From Solicoccozyma terricola (taxonomy: Eukaryota; Basidiomycota; Tremellomycetes; Filobasidiales; Piskurozymaceae), in assembly GCA_001600875.1 (NCBI GenBank), contig BCLD01000026.1:285520-299783 (forward strand): a stretch of 14,264 nucleotides of DNA. The letters are read 5' to 3'. Below, one piece after another: positions 1 to 7,567 of this stretch. Under the pieces are notes generated by a model. The model did not search any database. It had not been told where the DNA came from and was given only the letters and a program-made list of their open reading frames with translations. Numbering within the stretch: the stretch's first letter is position 1; every line of letters starts with the position of its first letter. A program made the position numbers and the translations under genes.

Positions 1-620
1 AGTGATGGTGATGCAAAGAGGGTAGAGGCCAAGAGGCTGTAGGACTCGGGGAGTGTTTGGAGCATGGCGAAGGCAGACATATTCTCCACCAGCTGGGCAG
101 CTGTCATCTCNGCTGGCAGAGATGACCCCAGTTCACCAAGTGATGACCTGACGCTGGCTAGTACCGGGTTGGGATCTTCTCCTTCGTCGACCTTCATTCC
201 CCAGACCATAGACCATAGTTCGGACTGTCGGGAGACCGACGTTGCGCCGAACTCTTGTTGCAACCACTTGTACAGGGCCTTTGGGTTGGGGTCCTTAGTG
301 TCGACCTTGTCGTTGGGAACTTTGTTCTGGACAGTGCTTGACAAGGAGTTGTAGATCAACGTGGTGGCGGTGACGGCTTTGCGATGGCATTTATAGCCCG
401 CCTCATTAATCTTGGTTTGCTCGGCGGGAGTGGGTTCTTCGCTTGTGACNATACGTCCAAGCGTTTCCGAGAGGATGCTCGCTGGTACTTTGTCCAGGTA
501 CTCGTCCAGNTCCTTGCTTGCCAACTTCATCTGGAGGTTTCGCTTCCACCCCACGAAGTTGTCTGCTCCCTTCAGCACAACCACTCCCTTCCCAGCTTTC
601 TCTTCTTCCGAGTCCGACAT
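1..620 (-). CDS. Ty1/copia retrotransposon gag protein, N-terminal part (runs off the window)
   Basis: Read on the minus strand from the ATG at 620-618, the frame is open for 206 codons down to base 1 with no stop. The protein starts MSDSEEEKAGKG. It continues with a region like the copia-type gag polypeptide (UBN2-like) family: NFVGWKRNLQMKLASKELDE near residues 21-40, then a helical stretch with LYKWLQQEFGA and a later SSLPAEMTAAQLVENMSAFA. Gag would form the cytoplasmic virus-like particle of the element. Three N bases (111, 450, 510) fall in codons GCN, ATN and GAN and leave the frame intact. The leader, primer-binding site and LTR lie directly upstream in the expected order, which supports this start. 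The zinc knuckle and pol would lie beyond base 1. The frame has no disruption, so the element may be young. Family assignment is by recognition of the sequence pattern, not by a search. Confidence 0.85.
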   Translation of the reverse strand, partial: MSDSEEEKAGKGVVVLKGADNFVGWKRNLQMKLASKXLDEYLDKVPASILSETLGRXVTSEEPTPAEQTKINEAGYKCHRKAVTATTLIYNSLSSTVQNKVPNDKVDTKDPNPKALYKWLQQEFGATSVSRQSELWSMVWGMKVDEGEDPNPVLASVRSSLGELGSSLPXEMTAAQLVENMSAFAMLQTLPESYSLLASTLFASPS

Positions 621-640
621 CGTGTTGTCGAGAACGAGTA

Positions 641-664
641 AGTGCAGTGTGAAGTGCAGTGTGA
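641..664. repeat. 12-bp tandem duplication in the retrotransposon leader
   Basis: AGTGCAGTGTGA occurs twice head to tail (641-652 and 653-664), about 20 nt upstream of the gag ATG on the minus strand. Confidence 0.9.
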
Positions 665-721
665 GTCGCTGCCGCTGTCGCGTTATGCGTGTGCGTGTGC
701 GTTTGTTTATTGTTGATCCTC

Positions 722-737
722 CGGATACTTGTATCCG
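722..737. repeat. Short palindrome in the retrotransposon leader
   Basis: CGGATAC and GTATCCG are perfect reverse complements separated by two bases (TT). A two-base loop is too tight for a stable hairpin, so an RNA copy could pair with a second copy as a dimer-initiation element. That role is inference. Confidence 0.7.
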
Positions 738-811
738 TGGTGCGAGTTGAATAAGAATAAGGAATAGATTGTTGTACGGCGACGTAGTCTCGTTATCCGT
801 GGGACAAGCTA

Positions 812-824
812 TGGGCCCATAACC
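812..824 (-). promoter_or_regulatory. Primer-binding site complementary to an internal segment of initiator tRNA-Met
   Basis: The minus strand reads GGTTATGGGCCCA immediately after the LTR end (CTCACA). This is the reverse complement of TGGGCCCATAACC, the anticodon stem-loop segment of eukaryotic initiator tRNA-Met. Drosophila copia is known to prime from a cleaved 5' half of this tRNA rather than from the 3' CCA end. The abutting CA of the LTR and the downstream gag frame give three independent agreements on orientation and boundary. Confidence 0.8.
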
Positions 825-966
825 TGTGAGATTATGAATCTATCCTTGAACTAACTCAACACTATGCACCTATGGTTATAGAGGATGGAGAAGAGAGGAT
901 AGAAAGTTATCTAAACTAAGATTGAGAAGCGAAGTGGGACGCTGTCACGTGACGTGATTTCCGACA
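825..966 (-). mobile_element. 5' LTR of a copia retrotransposon (about 142 bp)
   Basis: On the minus strand the block starts TGTCGGAAATCACG at 966 and ends TCTCACA at 825, so it has TG...CA ends, and its 3' end touches the primer-binding site. Its 5' edge is placed where similarity to the TPR region of the NLR gene stops: the NLR-like frame reads through QFDV and then diverges from the intact copy. The block contains CACGTCACGTGAC, an overlapping pair of CRE/E-box-like motifs that could serve transcription. It also supplies the stop codon (911-913) that ends the interrupted NLR frame. The matching 3' LTR and target-site duplication would lie outside the window. Confidence 0.7.
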
Positions 967-1380
967 CGTCAAACTGACGCCGAGCCACGCGTCCGAGAAT
1001 AAGCTGCACTCGAGCAGCGAGATCATTCCTCAGCGTGGGAAGAATTTGACGTAGTATTTCTATCACCCAAGGCAGGTGACGCTGAGCGAGGTGTGCGAGA
1101 CAACGCTGTAGTCTACCAGCGAGTCCTACATCCATCAGCATGGAAAGGACTTCACGCAGACTTTGTGTCAATGCAGGGAGAGCAATTCCGCTGATATCCA
1201 AGAAGGTACACAGTGCAAGTGCGGAGTCCACGGCTCGCTCCTGTTCGGATTGGATGCCGAGGGCATGAACAGTAACAGCTTCCACGTTGTGGATCTCGGG
1301 CGTGAGACGCAGTAGCGTGCTTGTTGTTGGAAGTGGCGAATACTGTGCTATGGTTGATGCCGAAGTATAGCATTGCAATG
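967..1380 (-). pseudogene. Fragment of an NLR (NB-ARC/TPR) paralogue, interrupted by a retrotransposon
   Basis: Read on the minus strand, roughly 1323 down to 967 encodes a segment clearly related to the TPR part of the plus-strand NLR gene at 13940-14210. Shared pieces include STLLR, PEIHN(V/L)EA, SEQE(R/Q)AV, GIALP and ILGR. The DNA at 1308-1323 is identical in 16 bases to 13944-13959. The start near 1380 is uncertain: IAQYSPLPTTSTLLR may still be homologous, while bases further up are repeat-like. The fragment has an extra stretch of roughly 35 residues (around GLAGRLQRCLAHLAQRHL) that the other copy lacks. At 966 it runs into the LTR and stops at 911. It lacks patatin, NB-ARC and most TPRs, so it cannot make a working receptor. 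Confidence 0.8.
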
Positions 1381-1397
1381 CATGGCAGTGCATGGCA
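1370..1397. repeat. Palindrome and short direct repeats at the NLR fragment border
   Basis: GCATTGCAATGC (1370-1381) is a perfect 12-bp palindrome. It is followed by TGCATGGCA at 1379-1387 and again at 1389-1397, a 10-bp period. The block sits between the recognisable NLR fragment and the LTR-like block, so it may mark a rearrangement junction. Confidence 0.7.
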
Positions 1398-1442
1398 CTG
1401 CAGCATAGCAAAGGATGCAGGTGGCAAAGACCTTTGTTCCAA

Positions 1443-1523
1443 TGTTGTAAGAGTACTATATAGGTCGACCACTTCTGATCAAGCTCGATGTATAATAATG
1501 AGAATAACCAATTATTCATAACA
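1443..1523 (-). mobile_element. Possible short LTR of the degraded copia element
   Basis: On the minus strand this 81-bp AT-rich block begins TGTTATGAATAATTGG and ends CTCTTACAACA, giving TGTT...AACA inverted ends typical of LTRs. It carries TATATAG about 20 nt before its end and a small inverted repeat (GAATAA/TTATTC, 1502-1517). It lies directly downstream of the copia pol remnant in the same orientation, where a 3' LTR would be expected after an internal deletion. 81 bp is short for an LTR, I see no convincing polypurine tract, and no second copy is in the window. Confidence 0.35.
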
Positions 1524-2545
1524 GTTTCTACCTGTTGTGCCGGAGCGTCTGGGAGAGGGCTAGGTGCTGTTGACCTGTCGTGGCGCTTCTCCCATTGCCA
1601 TTCCCAACCACGGTATTGTTGTTCAGGGAGATCATCTTTACTATCCGAGGAGGTATTGTTCTCGCTTAATGGGCGATCATCCTCCTGTCTCTCCACAGGT
1701 ACTGGATCAGGTGTAGATGATTTTACTGCATTGATGATGTCAGAAGCCTCCATGTAGGCCCTGGTCTCATGGTTGTACCGGATCCTGGGTGATGGTGATG
1801 ATGAATCTGCCTCCCCCTGTTGGTTTTGACTCAAACACCACGTCCCTTGATACCACAACAGATTTCCTAGCCGGATCCCATACTCGGTAATTGTGGGTGC
1901 CCTCCTCATACGAGAGGAGTCGCCCCTCTCTGTAGCGTTGGTGAAGCTTGTCGGTGTTGTTATGATCACGGTAGTAAGCTCGGCACCCAAAGGGCTGCAG
2001 GTGACTTGCATTGACCTCTGTTTGGCGCCATAGGTCCTCTGGGATTTTCTTCTGCGGTTCACAGGGAGTCCGATTCCTGGTGTAGGCAGCATAGTTTGCG
2101 GCTTCTGCCCAGAACTCATCCACCAGGGAAGCATCAAGGAGGAGTGTTCGGATGGTATCCAGCAATGTGAGGTGAGCTCGCTCTACTCGTCCGTTCGGAG
2201 CATGTGCCGTTGGTGGTGTCATATGATGTTCTATGCTCTTGGATTGGAGGTAAGAGCGAAGGTCCTTGGAATTGAATTCACCTCCCCGGTCTGATCGAAT
2301 GGTCTTAAGGGAGCAGTCCAGTTGGTTCTCAACGAGGTTGATGTAGTTGATCAAGGCCCGTGAGTGTCGCTCTTCTTTTCCAGGAAGATGAGGTGAATCT
2401 TCCTGGTGTAGTCATCATAGCACGTCAGGAAGTAGAGCTTCCCACTCAGTGATGGAGTCCGAGCAGGCCACCAGAGGTCAACATGCACAGAATAGAGCAT
2501 ATCTTCCCTCACCACCGGATGGTGCTCCTGGAAGGGCTATACGTG
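1524..2545 (-). pseudogene. Degenerate Ty1/copia pol remnant (integrase region)
   Basis: On the minus strand, about 2520-2357 reads PFQEHHPVVREDMLYSVHVD and LWWPARTPSLSGKLYFLTCY, the start of the copia integrase core with the first catalytic Asp in HVDLW. A one-base shift near 2357 moves the frame to 2354-1767, which holds TIRSDRGGEF and NGRVERAHLT. The Asp and Glu there are 35 residues apart, the DD35E arrangement of rve-type integrases. The frame stops at 1767; another frame from there to about 1524 reads as a low-complexity linker (RAYMEASDIINAVKSS...). An in-frame TAG precedes PFQEHH. Reverse transcriptase and RNase H are absent, so the copy is truncated as well as frameshifted. It is on the same strand as the gag element but belongs to a different, older insertion. 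Confidence 0.85.
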
Positions 2546-3040
2546 GCACTTGATCTAGAGCCATGGAAGGCCACTGGACTGCTGTTGGACGAGATAATCT
2601 TGATAGAGGTGGACGAAGAAACCGCCAAAAACGCATAGTCGAGAGGCACCTGAAGGCCGGCTTGGTAACAACAGAGGACGAAGGCTTGAAGCGCGCGGTC
2701 GAGAACGATCTGCCCAGTGAGCATTCCAGGCAGGCCGTACGATCGACAAACTAAGTTCTGACCAATTCGCAACCTTGCAGATGGGAGATACCTCCTCAGC
2801 AATCTCCTTCCCCCATCTATCCGAGTGCAGTCACCCGATGACCCAGCTTTGATAACGCCATGATGAAGATAGACCATGCCCCGCAAAATCGGTGGACGGC
2901 GGAGACTTGTAATTGAAACACATCACATCTCCGCTTCAATGATATGGTATTTACCGCGGGGGCAGAAAAGCTGCTACGACTCTCATGATTAATGCCAAGC
3001 CTTCCGGATACATCGAATCTATGCCGCGATGTCTCTTCCC
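2546..3040. other. Spacer between copia remnant and SDR pseudogene; no gene recognised
   Basis: Both strands have short open stretches here (for example 2563-2754 plus, 2509-2886 minus) but none carries a motif I recognise and they overlap each other. It may contain the eroded upstream part of the copia element (protease and gag-pre-integrase), which I could not read in any frame, and the 3' flank of the SDR gene. Confidence 0.5.
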
Positions 3041-3860
3041 TCAAAAGGCGGACTCGAGCAACCATCCACCATGGATAACAACCTCAGCACCTGTGGTGTA
3101 TTGTGCGTTAGCCAGGCTCAAAATGACCTGAGCAGTCCTTCGCGGAACCTGGAGGCGAGGGAGATTCCCCAGACCTTCCTAAACTTACCCTTGTGGGTCA
3201 CAGAGTTCTCGTTGTCCTCGGGGTCGATCACGGTCATTCCGAATGGGAAGTAACCTGGAGCGATCACGTTGACACGAACGCCAAGATTTCGGCGGGCGTA
3301 CTCGGTAGCCAACTGGAGGGAGAGGGAGATGGGTCGCAGCTTTGCCGGCGTTGTAGTGCCGCGCTGGGACTAAGGAAGGGAATGAACGGTAAATAAGGTT
3401 CTTGGGCGTGGAGTAGGAGCCAAAACTTACGGTCTTGGTGATCCAGACATGGAAGAGATGTTGATCACGTTTCCAGGCTCCGGTTTTATGGCAGCGAGAG
3501 GAGCGGCAAGAAGGCAAAAGTAGTATAGTATGAAGCCGTGTTGATACGGTAGGTGGACAGCCTGCGAAAGCCTTGGTAAGCGTCCGTTCGTGTCAAAGAG
3601 CCCCCTCACCATCGCTCAAACGTCTCCTCGCCAAACATCTTGGAGGAGCCCTCGGAGGTTTGTTCGGCGTCGTTCTATCGAAGGCAATCAGGCAAGAAGA
3701 GCACATCAGCAATCCACGCTTCCATCATGACTCAAGATAACTGGGGCGCCTTCCGAGACACCGTGGTCTGAATCAACAATACAGAAAGGAGATCAGCACC
3801 TCCTCGCCGGATCAGTTTCGCTACAAGAATAAAGTAGTCGTCTTTCTTTGTAAAAGACAT
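3041..3860 (-). pseudogene. Short-chain dehydrogenase/reductase (SDR), frameshifted
   Basis: Minus-strand gene from MSFTKKDDYF (ATG at 3860-3858) to SLANAQYTTGAEVVIHGGWL...ESAF with stop at 3043-3041. Classical SDR features in order: INTASYYTTFAFLPLL; GNVINISSMSG with the catalytic Ser region; YNAGK (3355-3341), the Tyr-x-x-x-Lys active site; LATEYARRNLGVRVNVIAPG; then the C-terminal GAEVVIHGG strand. SDRs use NAD(P)H to oxidise or reduce alcohol/keto groups. An intron with GTAAGT...TTAG lies at 3430-3370. The coding frame breaks repeatedly: near AFLPLL, at the exon end (GGATCACC), before and after YNAGK, and near 3150. The N-terminal glycine-rich cofactor motif cannot be read intact. I infer a dead gene; sequencing errors could explain some breaks but five or more in 800 bp is many. 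It is divergent from the transporter at 4497. Confidence 0.8.
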
Positions 3861-4496
3861 AATGTGGAGTGAAGTGAAAATGGAAATTGTAAATGCCCAT
3901 GGAACACCAGCACCCTCAGGTCTGGCGACCAAATCGGTGCAGCCTGGGGATCCTGGATCCTTGGAATGACAGCTCTGCGCCGGCTACTTCGTCCCTTCGC
4001 GTTGGCCACGGTCTGGAGCAGCCCGGCCCTTCGTCCGTGTCTTCTCCGCTTAGTGCCGCAGGGGCGACCTGGCCACCGAACAGCGTTTTCTAGGTCATAT
4101 GCCTCCCTCGGAGGACTCTTCGCCGCAACCCTACAACTCCACGTATCACCTGCTGTAGATAGGCCGACACGGACGATTGGTTTCCGCTCGGAGGTCTGTT
4201 CGTCCAGCCGAGCTTACAACGGAGCAGTTACGCGAATCAACTGCGACCCAGAACTCGTCTCGGACACCTGAACGAACCTTGTTGTGGGGGTCTACACGGA
4301 TCGCAGTGAGCCGAGCGGGAGTCCCCGTGGGGCCGTTCACCATCTGATTTGGAAGCGGACAGCTTGTGGCTCACTTTGGACGGCCATCTACTCGCCCTTT
4401 GAATATATATACCATGAATGAAATTGCAAATCCGAGCCACTCTTCAAGCTCAAAGAGGGGTCGCCACCACTGCAGGAACAATCTACTTCGCCAAAG
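3861..4496. other. Divergent intergenic region (SDR/transporter), shared promoter zone
   Basis: About 636 bp between the two divergent start codons. It holds a TATA box for the transporter, an inverted CCAAT (ATTGG at 4176-4180), and two copies of a CTCGGAGG(A/T)CT(C/G)TTCG motif (4107, 4187) of which a third lies in the SDR gene (3651). Open frames here (for example 3966-4271 plus) show no known domain. Confidence 0.5.
4404..4411 (+). promoter_or_regulatory. TATA box of the sugar transporter gene
   Basis: TATATATA lies 86-93 nt upstream of the transporter ATG (4497), the only such block in the divergent region, at a distance usual for fungal genes. Confidence 0.5.
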
Positions 4497-6736
4497 ATGG
4501 CCCTCCCGGATATCGATTACAACAACGACAAGTCGTCACTGGCGCACGCCGAAGACGACGCCGCCATCAAGGAGAAGCCCATTTATGAGGAAAATGCAGG
4601 GCACCTCGCCGAGACTGAGGTTCTTGAGACCAGATATGCATGTGAGTGTTCGAGTTGTACACATCGCGAGAGGCGATACGACGATCGCGAACCCGTCTGA
4701 TCAATCTCGTCGCAGTGCTGAGCCGTCTGGAGGTCGTCAAGACCTTTTGGAAAGCGATCTTTTTTGCATGATCCTGAACTGGTCTGCTCTAAACGATGGG
4801 GTAAGTGCCATTGTTCGTCTGCGATCAGGTGTCAGTTCTGACCCCTACCAGAGTTCCAGCAACAAGTCCCCGGAAACATCATCCCAATGCCCGCGTTCGT
4901 TACCACGATGGCCAATACCGTCATCGACGGGCAACCGGCCATCAGTGCAACAATCGTCTCTTACTGGCAAGGCTTTGGCGAGATGTCCAAGACTCTAGGC
5001 ATGTTCGCTGGTGGGTACTTTGCCGACAGGTTTGGCCGAAAGTGAGTCTTGCCACGTCCCGTACCGCGACCCTGAAAGCCTCGCTTTCCGGACACACCTC
5101 TTCAGACGGGCCTTGATCGGAGCCGTCGGCGTCCTCCTTGCTGGCTCTATCGTCGAGATCACGGCTCATAATTGGCCGAGCTGGCTCGCTGCTGCTATCG
5201 TCATCGTCTCGGAGTCGGTCTAGCTCAATCCATCCTAGTCACCTACGTGTCAGAGCTCGCTCCGTTCCAGATTCGAGGCTTCATGATTGGCGCCTACCAG
5301 CTCTGTCTGGCGTTCGTTCAATTGATCGTCGCTGTCGCTACCCAACTCATGATCGTGCACATGCCTGGCAAGTGGAGGCCACTCATCGGTCTCGAGTTCA
5401 TCTTCACCGGTGCAAGTTGCGCATTTCACCGCAACTTGCTGTCGTGTAGCCCAGGCCTGACCTCGATCGCTGTTTCAGGTACTGCTCACTGGCATCTGGC
5501 TCATTCCCGAGTCTCACCTTTATCACATTCGGAAAGGGGAACCATGACGAGGCGAAACGGTAGATGCAAAGGCTGTATGGCACTGCCGTCGACTACGACG
5601 TTGTGTGTCCTGAAGCATATCTCGAAAGCATATCAGGAGCCCAATCGCTGAGCCGTTTCAACAGGAATACGAATATCGGGTCATCCAAGACGGCATCCAA
5701 GGGGAGATCGAGTTCAGCCATTCGAAGGCCTCGTTCTTCGAGATATTCCAGGGAGTTAACTGGCGACGAACGTTAGCTGGATGCGTCGGTATCTGCAGTC
5801 AATGGGCTGCGGGTGCTCCCATCGTCTTTGGTTATTCCACCTACTTTTTCAAGGTTGCCAACCTCGGAACTGACCCCTTCATCATAACCATCATCATGTG
5901 AGTCGGGCATCATACTACGCATGGTATCATATTCCTACTTACTGGTCGATGTGTATAGTTTTGTTCTACTCATCGTTGCCATATCGGTTTCCCTTGTTTC
6001 CTGCGATTACATCGGTCGCCGTCCCCTTCTCGTCGGGTGAGTTCACATGCTCGAGGACAACTACAATTGGGTGACAATAGAGCTCAACAACCTGGTGATG
6101 CTACCCAGCGGCTGTTTCGCAATGCTCTGTTTCAACGTTGGCCTCGCTTCGACCGGGTTCTCCCATTCAGAGGCGTCGGGTAAAGCCGCCGTCGCCTGTC
6201 TCCTGCTGTGGGTTATTTGCTACGGCTTGTCGGCTGGACCATTCGGATTCGTCGCAGCGGGTGAAACCTCGACTCCTCGATTGAGGGCTCAGACCACCTC
6301 GTTCAATCTCGGTTGTTACGGTTCTGGATTGTGAGTCGGAAGACCTTGCTCTGGGCATATCTGCAGCTCTTGACGGGATGGTTGCTGTTGGGTTTAGCGT
6401 CAATTTCCAATGGAGTGTGTCCTACATGATTAGTCCCGATGCAGGGAACATGGGAGTCAAGGCCATTTACATCTGGGCTGGCATGTTGGTCCCGACTGTT
6501 GCCATCCTGTACATTTACTACCCCGAGGTCCTCCAGTCTTTTTCCAAGTGATTCTTGCAAGCTTATATGGGTACTTATAGACTTGCGGCCGAACCTACTG
6601 GGAACTCGACGAGCTGTATGAGCGAAGGATCCCCGCTAGGAAGTTCAAGAACACGCCGACCCTTGCCGACCAGACTGGTCGCAAGACCAAGGCATTCGGT
6701 TCTAGTCAATCTGAGCAAGCAACCGACCATGCTTGA
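4497..6736 (+). pseudogene. MFS sugar (alpha-glucoside/maltose-type) transporter, ten exons, frameshifted
   Basis: A sugar porter of the major facilitator superfamily, a 12-helix plasma-membrane permease. Exons I infer: 4497-4641, 4716-4800, 4854-5041, 5106-5409, 5479-5602, 5665-5897, 5959-6036, 6109-6330, 6398-6527, 6581-6736, with nine GT...AG introns of 53-74 nt. Family marks in order: GYFADRFGRK (loop 2-3), YVSELAPFQIRG, IPES (loop 6-7), CDYIGRRPLL (loop 8-9), GETSTPRLRA, PETCGRTYWELDELYERRIP near the C terminus. The last part is typical of fungal alpha-glucoside permeases. Breaks: one T short in a T run at 4760-4765, one base missing near 5206, one base off at the 5479 junction, one extra G at 5536-5539, and in-frame TAG at 5561-5563. 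Splice sites remain clean, so decay is recent or some breaks are sequencing errors. Ends 28 bp before the acyltransferase remnant. Confidence 0.85.
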
Positions 6737-6763
6737 TTTTGGAAATGAAGTCATTCGCGGCGC

Positions 6764-7567
6764 TTGTCTTCTCAAGAGAGGCGTCGGGTCAGATGTGACG
6801 GTGGTTGGAGAATGGGAAATGGGTATCTCAAACGCAGAAGTGACTCTAATGTGGTCATCACCCTTGGCGTTCACCATGCGATCTGTGATGCTACGATGGT
6901 TTTGCGACTGCATGAACCAGTGGAGAAAGGGTTCATTCCGCCATCTTGAAAAACGAGTCCCCTACGGCCATCAAGCTACATCTCTTCAAATATGAATCGA
7001 CGGCTCTTTCCCAGTCAGGCGAACAGCCTCAACAGTTCTCAACCAGTGATGTTCAACCGAGGCCGCATCCTGCGTATGACCTCTGCGCATCTCCTCGACA
7101 GGACCAGGAGCTCGCCTTGATCTGGTACACGATCAACGTCCCGATAGACCCAAATCTCGATGTCAAGCCTTCTCCGATGCCTCAAGCTCCGATTGAGCAC
7201 TGGAAGCGGGGCCCGCTCGAGAGGGGTTGCGCTTCATTTCTCGGCGGAAGAGTCGGCCAACATGCTTGGGCTTGTGAAGCCGTTCCTTCCGGCTCGGATG
7301 TGGGTTAACCGACTCGACGTCCTCAGCGCTTTCATCATCATTCTCGTTTCGACTGCAAAGGGCTTGACCACCAAAGATATCGCGAAGATCGGCTTCAGAT
7401 GCCAGACCGCTTTCAATGCGTGAACGCGGCTGAACGACGTCGACTCCCTCTGCTCTGCCTCGCTCATTCAATTCCTCCGAAACATGCCCAAGCATGGAAA
7501 TGTCCTAATTTGGCTATCTGCTGTCTCTCGCAAAAGGAACCGTGCAGCGGTAGCGGATTTGTACTAG
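6764..7567 (+). pseudogene. HXXXD-type acyltransferase remnant
   Basis: Three plus frames together give the order of landmarks of the transferase family (BAHD/trichothecene-acetyltransferase-like): VVITLGVHHAICDATMVLR with the catalytic His-x-x-x-Asp (CAC at 6875 region, 6872-6889); then VMFNRGRIL and HPAYDL (about 7050-7085); then MWVNRLDVLSAFIIILVSTA (about 7300-7355), resembling the segment before the DFGWG-side domain; then FNA-stop-TRLN (7411-7435). Such enzymes move acyl groups from CoA to alcohols or amines. The first about 120-150 residues are missing, at least two frameshifts separate the landmarks, and TGA at 7421-7423 replaces an expected Arg codon (CGA to TGA would explain it). 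The frame then stays open to TAG at 7565-7567. Assignment rests on motif order only. Confidence 0.55.

Larger units (their letters stand above)
621..811 (-). other. Retrotransposon 5' leader between primer-binding site and gag
   Basis: This stretch of about 190 nt lies between the primer-binding site and the gag ATG, where a copia element carries its untranslated leader and packaging signals. It contains a 12-bp tandem duplication, a CA/CG-rich simple stretch around 676-702 (GTGCGT repeats on the plus strand) and a 16-bp palindrome. No splice site or upstream gene is apparent. Confidence 0.6.

Noticed and set aside
641..664. CRISPR-like or satellite array
   Set aside because: Only two tandem 12-bp units without spacers, in a eukaryotic retrotransposon leader.
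911..2137. A 408-codon minus-strand open frame as one gene
   Set aside because: It is a chance fusion: an out-of-frame shadow of integrase, a copia linker, LTR-like and repeat DNA, the NLR fragment, and an LTR-supplied stop.
3966..4271. A 101-codon plus frame in the divergent region
   Set aside because: Arg/Ser-rich translation with no motif, lying in a promoter region, with equally long frames on the other strand.
4366..4998. A 210-codon plus frame over the transporter start
   Set aside because: It overlaps the real exons in another frame except for a short piece after a frameshift (LFCMILNWSALNDG); no coherent domain.
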